A stretch of 64,000 nucleotides of DNA. Origin: G965279355 sp965279355. GTDB lineage: Bacteria; Pseudomonadota; Alphaproteobacteria; CACIAM-22H2. The position numbers and the translations under genes are program-made. The notes beneath the pieces are model-generated. The model saw only the letters and a list, made by a program, of their open reading frames with translations, ran no database searches and was not told the DNA's origin. Below, piece after piece: positions 55,256 through 62,804 of the stretch (positions are counted from its first letter, which is position 1; every line of letters begins with the position of its first letter). The DNA lies in the NCBI GenBank assembly GCA_965279355.1, contig OZ257155.1, positions 4,278,001-4,342,000 on the forward strand, read 5' to 3'.

Positions 55256-56248
55256 ATGTCTGTTCCCGCGACGATGAAGTTTGTCGACATCACCACGCCC
55301 GGTGGCCTGGAGGTCCTGAAAATCAATGAGCGGCCGACGCCCAAGCCCGGCGCCAATGAAGTCCTGGTCAAGGCTGCCGCCGCGGGCCTCAATCGCGCCG
55401 ATCTGATCCAGCGCCAGGGCAAGTATCCGCCGCCCCCGGGCGCCTCCGACATCATGGGGCTTGAGATTTCGGGCACGATCGCGGCGCTGGGTGACGGTGT
55501 GACTGGCTGGAATGTCGGCGATCAGACCTGCGCGCTGCTCGCGGGCGGCGGTTATGCCGAGTATTGCGTGGTGCCGGCGCCGCAATTGATGCCGATCCCC
55601 AAGGGCCTGACGCTGATCGATGCCGCCGCCGTACCCGAAGCGGTGATGACGGTGTGGACCAACGTCTTCGATCGCGGCCGGCTGAAATCAGGCGAAGTGT
55701 TCTTCGTGCATGGCGGCTCCAGCGGCATCGGCACCTGGGCGATCCAGATGGCCCGCGAGTTCGGCGCGCGCGTGTTCACTACGGCCGGCACCCCAGAGAA
55801 ATGTGCCTTCTGCGTCACGCTCGGGGCCGAGCGGGCGATCAACTACAAGATCGAAGATTTCGAAGAGGTGATGAAGGCGGAGACCAAGGGCGTCGACGTG
55901 ACGCTCGACATGGTCGCCGCCGACTACATCGGCAAGGATCTCGCCATGGCCAAGCCGGACGGCCGGGTCGTCTGCATTGCCGTGCAGAAGGGCGTGAAGT
56001 CCGAGATCAACATGGCGACGCTCATGCGCAACCGCCTGACCCTGACCGGCTCGACCCTGCGCCCCCGCCCGGTGGCGGAGAAGGGGCAGATCGCCGAGGC
56101 GGTCCGGAAAAACGTGTGGCCGCTGATCGAGGCGGGCAAGGTCAAGCCCATCATCCACGCCAAATATCCCATGGCCCAGGTGGCGGAGGCCCAGAAGGTG
56201 ATGGAGGCCAGCACCCATATCGGGAAAATCCTGCTCACCATGGGGTGA
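55256..56248 (+). CDS. NAD(P)H quinone oxidoreductase, PIG3 family
   Basis: A 330-residue zinc-free medium-chain reductase. AAAGLNRADLIQRQGKYPPP near the N-terminus and HGGSSGIGTWAIQMAREFGA in the cofactor domain are characteristic of the PIG3/QorB-like group, which reduces quinones with NADPH. Divergent from DUF1192 and followed by the cell-cycle regulator gene trcR; this order is common in related bacteria. Confidence 0.91.
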   Translation: MSVPATMKFVDITTPGGLEVLKINERPTPKPGANEVLVKAAAAGLNRADLIQRQGKYPPPPGASDIMGLEISGTIAALGDGVTGWNVGDQTCALLAGGGYAEYCVVPAPQLMPIPKGLTLIDAAAVPEAVMTVWTNVFDRGRLKSGEVFFVHGGSSGIGTWAIQMAREFGARVFTTAGTPEKCAFCVTLGAERAINYKIEDFEEVMKAETKGVDVTLDMVAADYIGKDLAMAKPDGRVVCIAVQKGVKSEINMATLMRNRLTLTGSTLRPRPVAEKGQIAEAVRKNVWPLIEAGKVKPIIHAKYPMAQVAEAQKVMEASTHIGKILLTMG

Positions 56249-56361
56249 AAGTCCTTTGACCGGGGCAGGGTCCGCCTATATATAAAGCCATCCCGAAATT
56301 CCCGGTGTGGTTCGAGTTTCCCTTAAAGGAAACGATACCCGCGCCATTTGCGGAGGCTCCC

Positions 56362-57066
56362 ATGACACTCCCGCTCATGCCCAAAGCAACAGCGGTCTGG
56401 CTGGTCGAGAACACGGCGCTCACCTTTGAGCAGATTGCCGAGTTCTGCGGCATGCACGCTCTCGAAGTCCAGGGCATCGCCGACGGCGAAGTCGCCATCG
56501 GCATTGTCGGACTCGATCCGGTTGTCAGCGGCCAGCTCACCCGCGAAGAGATCGTTCGCTGCGAGGCTGATCGCAATGCTCGGCTGCAGCTTGCCAAGTC
56601 CGACCTGCCGGAAGTGACCGGTCGCGGCAAGGCGGCGAACTACACCCCGGTGTCCAAGCGCCAGGAACGGCCGCACGCCATTGCGTGGCTGCTGCGCCAT
56701 CACCCGGAACTGACCGACGCGCAGATCCGTCATATGGTCGGAACGACCAATACGACGATCCAGAAGATCCGCGACCGCTCACACCCGGAAACGCCGAACC
56801 TCAAGCCGCGCGATCCGGTGGCGCTCGGTCTCTGTACCCAGGCACAGCTCGACGAGGCGCTCGACAAGTCGCATCGCTCGGCGCTGCGCGCCAAGCGCGA
56901 GGCGGACCGTCAGGCCCGCCGCGCCGCCAAGGCGCTGGAAGACGCGGAAGCGGCGAAGGAAGCCGATGCTGCTCGCGAAGCCGCTGCCCAGCTCGATGCC
57001 GCGACGACCGAAGTCGAGGAATCGACCCCGGCCGAGAGCTCGGAGAGCGAGACTCCGCGCAGCTGA
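56362..57066 (+). CDS. trcR: TrcR-family cell-cycle transcriptional regulator (DUF1013)
   Basis: A 234-residue alphaproteobacteria-specific protein. From ATG 56362 (GGAGG seven bases upstream) it starts MTLPLMPKATAVWLVENTAL, has a helix-turn-helix-like TFEQIAEFCGMHALEVQGIA, and a conserved middle segment YTPVSKRQERPHAIAWLLRH followed by MVGTTNTTIQKIRDRSH, a second HTH. The C-terminal third is a charged A/E/R-rich coiled coil (about 170-215) with an acidic serine-rich tail. Members bind RNA polymerase or promoters in Caulobacter. An upstream extension of 19 residues is rejected. Confidence 0.9.
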   Translation: MTLPLMPKATAVWLVENTALTFEQIAEFCGMHALEVQGIADGEVAIGIVGLDPVVSGQLTREEIVRCEADRNARLQLAKSDLPEVTGRGKAANYTPVSKRQERPHAIAWLLRHHPELTDAQIRHMVGTTNTTIQKIRDRSHPETPNLKPRDPVALGLCTQAQLDEALDKSHRSALRAKREADRQARRAAKALEDAEAAKEADAAREAAAQLDAATTEVEESTPAESSESETPRS

Positions 57067-57076
57067 GTGATGCGGC

Positions 57077-58858
57077 TTACGCCGCGCTGACTTCCGGCCT
57101 TTTCAGACGCACGACATTAAAGACCTTCACGGGCCGACGGATGCCTTTGAGGGTGAGGTCCTGCGCCTCTTCGCAATCCACGAGATGCGCGACCTCGGCG
57201 TGGACGGCGCTGTCAACCAGGATTTGGCCGTCCCGCGCTTCGCCGCACAGGCGCGCCGATAGATTCACCACAGAGCCGATGGCCGAGTAGTCGAAGCGGC
57301 CTTCGAAGCCGATGCGGCCCAATGTGGCGAAGCCATGGGTGATGCCGACGCCGAAGCCAAGTTGGTGGCCGGCGGCACGCCATTTGGCACTCAGCACTGC
57401 CATCGATGTCTGCATCTCTACCGCCATGCGCACGGCGCGTACTGAAGGGTCGGGGCAGGGGATCGGATCGTTGAAGAGAACCAGCACGCCGTCGCCGACA
57501 AAGCGCTCCAGCGTTCCCTCGAATTTGTGGATCAGCTCACCAAGCGCCGCGTGATACTCGTGCAGCACGGTCATGACTTCTTCCGGCTCCGCTGCTTCAG
57601 CGAAGGCCGTGAAGCCGCGCATGTCGCAGAACACGACCGAGACTTCGCGGCGATGGCTTTCGAGCATCTTGTCGCTGCCGGTTGATTCAATGACCTCGGC
57701 AAGCTGCGGCGACAGGAATCGCCGCAGGCGTCCGACCCGTTCCTCGCGTTCCTTGGAATCGCGTAGCTCCGTCGACATGGTGTTGAACTGATCGGCCAGC
57801 GCCTCGATCTCGTCGCCGGTCTTCACCTCGACACGGGCACCAAGATCGCCGCTGCCGATGCGGGCGGCACCGGCCTGTAAGGCGCGGATCGGCACGACCA
57901 TGCGCCGTGCCAGAAACAACGCCGCGAGGATTGCGCCGAGCAGACCGAGCAGCAGCACGAAGCCGCTGCGCTGGATCGATGCGACGAGTGGCGCGTAGGC
58001 TTCATCGAGCGGCAGTTCGGCGAACACCCACCAGCCGAGCGGCGCGATGGGCGCATAGGCGGCCAGTACGCGCTTGCCCTGGAAATCCTCGGTGGAAAGC
58101 GCCCGTTCGGGTGACGTCCCGCCATTTCGTGCTGCCGCAACCTGCCGCAAGCCGGAGAAATCGGTGTTGCGCAGAACTAGGCTGATATCGGGGTGCGCGA
58201 TCAGCCTCCCTCGCGCATCCACGACATAGGCGCGGCCGCCATTGCCGACCCTGATCTGCGACACGACGTCCCAGATGAATTTGAGATTGACCTCGGCCGC
58301 GCTGATACCGGCGTCGCGCCGAGCCCCGGCGACGGCCAGCGTCATGTACGGCTCGGACTCACGGCGAAAATAGACCGGACCGTTATAGGTTTTCTGCGCC
58401 ACCGCTTCTTTGAATCGGGGCTCTTGAGAAAGATCCTGCTGGCTGTCGATCACATCCATGGCGAGCCGCGAGACGCGCAGGCGCTCGCGTCCGGCGGAGT
58501 CGATCTGGGTAAGTTCCGTTACCGCGGGCACCTGACGCAAAAGGCGCAACGCATCGAAACGGCGCTGATCGAGGACGCCGGCCGACCATGGCAATTGTGT
58601 CGTCCAGCCGAGTTGTCCTTCGATTTCCTTGACGAACTGGCCGATCTTGGTCGCCGCGGCCTCGGCCTGCTCCCGTTGCAGGCGAAACAGGAGTTCGGTC
58701 TGGTCGCGGTAGAGAAACCACACTTCGACCGCGCCGTTGGCCAGCAGCGCGGCACCGACGACCGACGAGAACAGCAGTACGTATTTGCGAAAAAGGCGGC
58801 CGCGTGTTTTGGGCAGCGGCGACACTCCCGCTTTGAGCACAGCGCCGCCGTCGTTCAC
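57077..58858 (-). CDS. Membrane adenylate cyclase: dCACHE sensor, HAMP, class III cyclase
   Basis: A 593-residue receptor cyclase starting at GTG 58858, overlapping the upstream binding-protein stop (GTGA). TM1 about 26-50; periplasmic dCACHE-like sensor about 55-290 with YVVDARGRLIAHPDISLVLR; TM2 about 298-317; HAMP about 318-370; catalytic domain about 405-590 with metal-binding D412 (FCDMRGF) and D456 (FVGDGVLVLF), and YSAIGSVVNLSARL. It makes cAMP from ATP in response to a periplasmic signal. Three co-directional binding-protein genes upstream suggest the input may be a bound ligand; this is inference. Confidence 0.92.
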   Translation of the reverse strand: MNDGGAVLKAGVSPLPKTRGRLFRKYVLLFSSVVGAALLANGAVEVWFLYRDQTELLFRLQREQAEAAATKIGQFVKEIEGQLGWTTQLPWSAGVLDQRRFDALRLLRQVPAVTELTQIDSAGRERLRVSRLAMDVIDSQQDLSQEPRFKEAVAQKTYNGPVYFRRESEPYMTLAVAGARRDAGISAAEVNLKFIWDVVSQIRVGNGGRAYVVDARGRLIAHPDISLVLRNTDFSGLRQVAAARNGGTSPERALSTEDFQGKRVLAAYAPIAPLGWWVFAELPLDEAYAPLVASIQRSGFVLLLGLLGAILAALFLARRMVVPIRALQAGAARIGSGDLGARVEVKTGDEIEALADQFNTMSTELRDSKEREERVGRLRRFLSPQLAEVIESTGSDKMLESHRREVSVVFCDMRGFTAFAEAAEPEEVMTVLHEYHAALGELIHKFEGTLERFVGDGVLVLFNDPIPCPDPSVRAVRMAVEMQTSMAVLSAKWRAAGHQLGFGVGITHGFATLGRIGFEGRFDYSAIGSVVNLSARLCGEARDGQILVDSAVHAEVAHLVDCEEAQDLTLKGIRRPVKVFNVVRLKRPEVSAA

Positions 58859-59835
58859 TCGATCACCTCGTCGGCGCGGAAGAGCACGGACTGCGGAATG
58901 GTGATCCCGAGCGCCCGCGCGGTCTTGAGGTTCACCACCAGCTCGAACTTGATCGGGTTCTGAACCGGAATCTCCCCGGGGCTCGCGCCCCGCAAGATAC
59001 GGTCGACCACATCCGCGCCGCGGCGGAACGAGTCTGTGATGTCGGGGCCGTAGGAAATCAGGCCGCCGGCCCGCGCGAACGCACCGTTGCTCCATATTGC
59101 CGGCAGCCGCGCGGCAGCGAGCACGGCGATGATGGCATCGCGGCGCCCTGCGACGAACGAGGAGGATGCGAGCACGACGCTACCCGGCCCACCCCTCGCG
59201 AAGGCGGAGACAGCGGTCTGCAGATCCGCCATGTCGCGGGTCGAGATGATCGACAGATCGAGAGACAAGCTGCGCGCCGCCGCCTTGACCGCCTCCTGCC
59301 AATGCGAGACCTCCGGATTGTCGACGAACAGGATGCGCCCCATGCCGGGCGTGATCTCCTTAAGCGTTTCCAGCCACTTGCCGCCCATCGCGATGTCGAC
59401 GTAATTGGTGAGGCCGGTCATGTTGCCACCGGGAAGGGCGAGGCTCTGGACGAAGCCTTGCGCTACCGGTTCTTGAATCATTTGAAAGATAATCGGGGTG
59501 GTCGACGTCCGCTCGCGGAGCGCACTCACGCCGACATTTCCCATGACCATGATGGCGTCCGGCGCTGTCGCGACGAGCTCAGCAGCGTGAGTCTGGATTC
59601 GCGCGTTATCGCCACTGCCCCAGCGGACATCGACATTCAGATTGCGTCCCGCCGCCCAGCCGAGCGCCTGCAGCCGTTCAAAGAACGCGGCGTTGTTCGC
59701 CAGTTGCGCCGGGTCGTTCTCGGCGGTGACCAGCAGCATGCCGATGCGCCGCACGCGTTCGGTTTGCGCGCGCGCAAATTGCGGTCCCGCCAAGAAAGCG
59801 CTGGCAGCCAGCGCAATGACGTCGCGCCGCCTCAC
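58855..59835 (-). CDS. ABC-type substrate-binding protein (PF04392), copy 1
   Basis: A 326-residue secreted binding protein. The N-terminus RRRDVIALAASAFLAGPQFA resembles a twin-arginine signal (cut after ARA). Core: GWAAGRNLNVDVRWGSGDNA, FQMIQEPVAQGFVQSLALPG, GNMTGLTNYVD, ILFVDNPEVSHW, and the C-terminal NLKTARALGITIPQSVLFRADEVIE-type end, as in PF04392. It is very similar to copy 3 over its whole length. GTG start overlaps the copy 2 stop; its own stop overlaps the cyclase start. No permease or ATPase gene is present. Confidence 0.9.
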   Translation of the reverse strand: MRRRDVIALAASAFLAGPQFARAQTERVRRIGMLLVTAENDPAQLANNAAFFERLQALGWAAGRNLNVDVRWGSGDNARIQTHAAELVATAPDAIMVMGNVGVSALRERTSTTPIIFQMIQEPVAQGFVQSLALPGGNMTGLTNYVDIAMGGKWLETLKEITPGMGRILFVDNPEVSHWQEAVKAAARSLSLDLSIISTRDMADLQTAVSAFARGGPGSVVLASSSFVAGRRDAIIAVLAAARLPAIWSNGAFARAGGLISYGPDITDSFRRGADVVDRILRGASPGEIPVQNPIKFELVVNLKTARALGITIPQSVLFRADEVIE

Positions 59836-60806
59836 TCGATCACCTCGTCGGCGCGGGCGAGTAGCGCCGCCGGCACCGTCAGGCCGAGCGCTCGCGCGGT
59901 CTTGAGGTTAATCACGAATTCGAACCGGGTCGGATTTTGGACGGGCAGGTCGGCGGGATTCGCGCCCTTCAATATCCGATCGACATAATCGGCGGCGCGG
60001 CGAAACAAATCTACGGTATCAGCCCCGTAGACCATCAAGCCCCCGTCACGGTCGGCTACCGCCCGAACCGCGTAGATCACGGGCAGCCGCTGCTCGATGG
60101 CAAGCCGTGTCAATCGTGTGCTGTGCGTCGACAGGAATGGATCGGGCGGGACGATCAGGGCGGAGTGTCGCTCATTCGCGAGTGCCCGGATGGCATTCGT
60201 AAGGTCGGCTTCGGTGCGGACATCCGATACCTGCATCGTCAGCCTGAGCGACGAGGCGGCAGTTTCGATTGCTTGAAGATACCCGCCGGCAGAAGACGCC
60301 GTTGAGTTGAAGACGAATCCGACGCGTCTGAGATCCGGAGCAATCTCGCGCAGCAGTTCCAACCATTTCTCCCCGAGCGTGGGCTCGAACAGTGTAAAGC
60401 CGGTGATGTTGCCGCCAGGCCGGGCAAGACTCGCCACCAGCCCGGCGCGGACGGGATCGTTGAGCGTCGGACAAACAATGGGAATCGTGCCCGTCTCGCG
60501 TTGGACCGCAGCCGTGACGGGATTGGTGTGGGCAAGCATGACCTCAGGCCGAAGCGCAACGAGTTCTCGCGCCAGCGGTACGATACGCTCGCTGATGCCG
60601 CTAGTAGAGCGGATATCGAGATGAAGACTCTCATCTTCACGCCAGCCGCGCTCGTGCAGGCGCAGGCGGAAGGCGTCGAGATTGGGTGTCGCATCTATCG
60701 CCATCAACACGCCGACGCGTCGCAGGCGGTCGGATTGCGCGCGCGCAAACTGCGGTCCCGCCATGGAAGCGCCGGCGGTTAGCGCAATAAAGTCGCGCCG
60801 CTTCAC
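59832..60806 (-). CDS. ABC-type substrate-binding protein (PF04392), copy 2
   Basis: A 324-residue relative of copies 1 and 3 but clearly diverged. Signal KRRDFIALTAGASMAGPQFA; then GWREDESLHLDIRSTSGISE, LARPGGNITGFTLFEPTLGE, VGFVFNSTASSAGGYLQAIE and the common end NLKTARALGLTVPAALLARADEVIE. GTG 60806 overlaps the copy 3 stop and its stop overlaps the copy 1 start. The upstream open frame is an overlap through copy 3 and is rejected. It probably binds a different ligand from its sisters. Confidence 0.9.
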   Translation of the reverse strand: MKRRDFIALTAGASMAGPQFARAQSDRLRRVGVLMAIDATPNLDAFRLRLHERGWREDESLHLDIRSTSGISERIVPLARELVALRPEVMLAHTNPVTAAVQRETGTIPIVCPTLNDPVRAGLVASLARPGGNITGFTLFEPTLGEKWLELLREIAPDLRRVGFVFNSTASSAGGYLQAIETAASSLRLTMQVSDVRTEADLTNAIRALANERHSALIVPPDPFLSTHSTRLTRLAIEQRLPVIYAVRAVADRDGGLMVYGADTVDLFRRAADYVDRILKGANPADLPVQNPTRFEFVINLKTARALGLTVPAALLARADEVIE

Positions 60807-61783
60807 TCGATCACCTCGTCGGCGCGGAAGAGCACCGACTGCGGAATGGCGATCCCGAGCGCCCGCGCGGTCTTGAGGTTCACGATCAGCTCGAACTTGA
60901 TCGGGTTCTGAACCGGAATCTCCCCGGGGTTCGCGCCGCGCAAGATACGGTCGACCACATCCGCGCCGCGGCGGAACGAGTCTACGACGTCGGGGCCGTA
61001 GGAGACCAAACCGCCGGCCTGTGCGAACGCACCCTGGCTCCACATTGCTGGCAGCCGGGTGGCGGCGAGCACGGCGATAATGGCGTCGCGGTGTCCGGCG
61101 GAAAACGAGGAGGATGCAATCACGACGCCACCCGGCTCGCCCCGCGCGAAGGCGGAGACGGCGGTCTCCAGATTCACCATGTCGCGGGTCGACACAATCG
61201 ACAGATCGAGAGACAAGGTGCGCGCCGCCGCCGTGACCGCCTCCTGCCAATACGAGATCTCGGGATTATCGACGAACAGGATGCGTCCGATGCCGGGCGT
61301 GATCTCCTTAAGCGTTTCCAGCCACTTTCCGCTGATCGCGAAGTCGACGTAATTGGTGAGGCCGGTAATGTTGCCACCGGGAAGGGCGAGGCTTTGCACG
61401 AAGCCTTGCGCGACCGGTTCTTGAATCATTTGAAAGACGATCGGGATGGTCGACGTCCGCTCGCGGAGCGCACTCACCCCGACATTTCCCATAGCCACGA
61501 TGGCATCCGGCGAGTTCGCGACGATCTCAGCAGCGTAAGTCCGCATTCGCGCATTGTCGCCACTACCCCAGCGGGTAACGATATTCAGATTGCGTCCCGC
61601 CGCCCAGCCCAGCGCCTCCAGCCGTTCGAAGAACGCGGCGTTGCGAGCCTGTTGCGCCGGGTCGTTTTCGGCCGAGGTCAGCAGCATGCCGATGCGGCGT
61701 ACGCGCTCGCTTTGCGCGCGCGCAAACTGCGTTCCCGCCACGAAAACGCCGGCAGCCAGCGCAATGACGTCGCGCCGCTTCAC
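60803..61783 (-). CDS. ABC-type substrate-binding protein (PF04392), copy 3
   Basis: A 326-residue near-duplicate of copy 1: signal KRRDVIALAAGVFVAGTQFA, GWAAGRNLNIVTRWGSGDNA, FQMIQEPVAQGFVQSLALPG, ILFVDNPEISYWQEAVTAAA, and the shared end ...LGIAIPQSVLFRADEVIE. Differences from copy 1 are scattered, so the duplication is old enough to have been under selection, or gene conversion is at work. The GTG start overlaps the stop of the decayed copy 4 at 61780-61783. Confidence 0.9.
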   Translation of the reverse strand: MKRRDVIALAAGVFVAGTQFARAQSERVRRIGMLLTSAENDPAQQARNAAFFERLEALGWAAGRNLNIVTRWGSGDNARMRTYAAEIVANSPDAIVAMGNVGVSALRERTSTIPIVFQMIQEPVAQGFVQSLALPGGNITGLTNYVDFAISGKWLETLKEITPGIGRILFVDNPEISYWQEAVTAAARTLSLDLSIVSTRDMVNLETAVSAFARGEPGGVVIASSSFSAGHRDAIIAVLAATRLPAMWSQGAFAQAGGLVSYGPDVVDSFRRGADVVDRILRGANPGEIPVQNPIKFELIVNLKTARALGIAIPQSVLFRADEVIE

Positions 61784-62051
61784 TCGATCACCTCATCGGT
61801 GCGAATCAGCAGCGCTGGCGAGGCGGTGATGCCGAGCGCCTTTGCGGTCTTGAGGTTGATGACCAGCTCGAATTTCATCGGCTGATATAACCGTGGTCGC
61901 ACAAGCCTTCGCGAAACAGGGTCAGGAACGGTTTATGGCTGCCGATCAGCAGGATGGCGATATTGGGAATGGGGGGCGGTTGCTGGGCTCTGGCCAGCAG
62001 AGGCCACGCAGTTACGCTTCCGGCGAGTGTTAAGAACAGACGTCGTTTCAC
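61780..62051 (-). pseudogene. Decayed fourth PF04392 binding-protein gene (internal deletion)
   Basis: GTG at 62051, after GGGGGAAAC, encodes 58 residues: a twin-arginine-like signal (KRRLFLTLAGSVTAWPLLAR), AQQPP, then IAILLIGSHKPFLTLFREGL up to GYISR and a TGA (61877-61875). In another frame from 61878 come 32 residues that match the family C-terminus (KFELVINLKTAKALGITASP...DEVIE) and end at 61780. The middle, about 220 residues of a normal copy, is missing, and the two remnants are out of frame. It heads the chain, so its promoter and start may still serve the downstream genes. Confidence 0.88.
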
Positions 62052-62091
62052 GTTTCCCCCGCACTGCCATGCCGGGGAAGCTTAGACACTT

Positions 62092-62216
62092 TTAGTCTAC
62101 GGAGCCAGCTGCCGCGATTTTCAGTCCTTCTTTTGCACAACCCGCCGGTCGCAGCACGTCGGCGATTTCATCCAGGATCGCCGGGTCTTGAGATCGCACC
62201 GGGACAGGTTTAGGAG
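62092..62216 (-). pseudogene. Fragment of a propionyl-CoA synthetase C-terminus
   Basis: Minus-strand reading gives QDPAILDEIADVLRPAGCAK then EGLKIAAAGSVD and stop at 62092. Over 28 residues, 21 match the C-terminus of the synthetase at 62805 onward (DDPAILAEIADALQPAGYAK...). A short KP-containing lead-in also aligns, and a stop codon lies a few codons further upstream. This is a leftover of a second synthetase gene or of a local duplication. Confidence 0.8.
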
Positions 62217-62282
62217 GGGGTCAGCTCGGCTCCTCAACAGCCCAGCTGGAATATCGATAGTCAAAAGATCAGGGAGGAGATA

Positions 62283-62735
62283 ATGGCACGGATTGCACTA
62301 AGTTTGGCGTTGCTGGCGCTGCTGCTTGCGACGCCGGCGGCGATGGCCGCCGATGCAGCGCAGATGGAGGCCAACAAGAAAACGGTGATCGATTTCTACG
62401 ATAAGGCGATCAACAAGAAGGACTTCGAGGCTGCCAAGGTCCATTTCGGCCCGCGATACACGCAACATAATCCCGCGGCGGCAGACGGTCCCGAAGGCCT
62501 GAAGGGATTCATCGACTTCCTCAAGAACCGGTTCCCTCAGTACCAAAGCACGTTCAAGCGCGTGTTCACCGATGGCGACTACGTGATCGTGCATGTGCAC
62601 AACATCCCGGAGCCCGGACACCGCGGTCGCGCCATCATCGACATCTTCCGGCTGGAGAGCGGCAAGATTGTCGAGCATTGGGACGTGGCGCAGGACATTC
62701 CCGAGAAGGCGCTGAACAACAACGGGATGTTCTGA
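62283..62735 (+). CDS. Secreted SnoaL-like (NTF2-fold) protein
   Basis: A 150-residue protein with a signal peptide (ARIALSLALLALLLATPAAMA, cut before ADAAQ). The rest is a SnoaL/NTF2-like cone: KKTVIDFYDKAINKKDFEAA, YTQHNPAAADGPEGLKGFID, IVHVHNIPEPGHRGRAIIDI and FRLESGKIVEHWDVAQDIPE, as in small polyketide-cyclase-like or lactonase-like proteins. No enzyme activity can be assigned. AGGGAGGAG stands eight bases before the ATG. It sits between a synthetase fragment and the intact synthetase. Confidence 0.87.
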   Translation: MARIALSLALLALLLATPAAMAADAAQMEANKKTVIDFYDKAINKKDFEAAKVHFGPRYTQHNPAAADGPEGLKGFIDFLKNRFPQYQSTFKRVFTDGDYVIVHVHNIPEPGHRGRAIIDIFRLESGKIVEHWDVAQDIPEKALNNNGMF

Positions 62736-62804
62736 CCAGCGTTGAGCAGAGGCGGGGCTGGCCAGGATTTGGTCGTCAGGGTGCGGAGTGGATTTCTGTA
62801 GTTT

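Noticed and set aside
57077..62051. The PF04392 cluster as a complete ABC importer
   Set aside because: No permease or ATPase gene is present in or next to the cluster, and the downstream gene is a cyclase.
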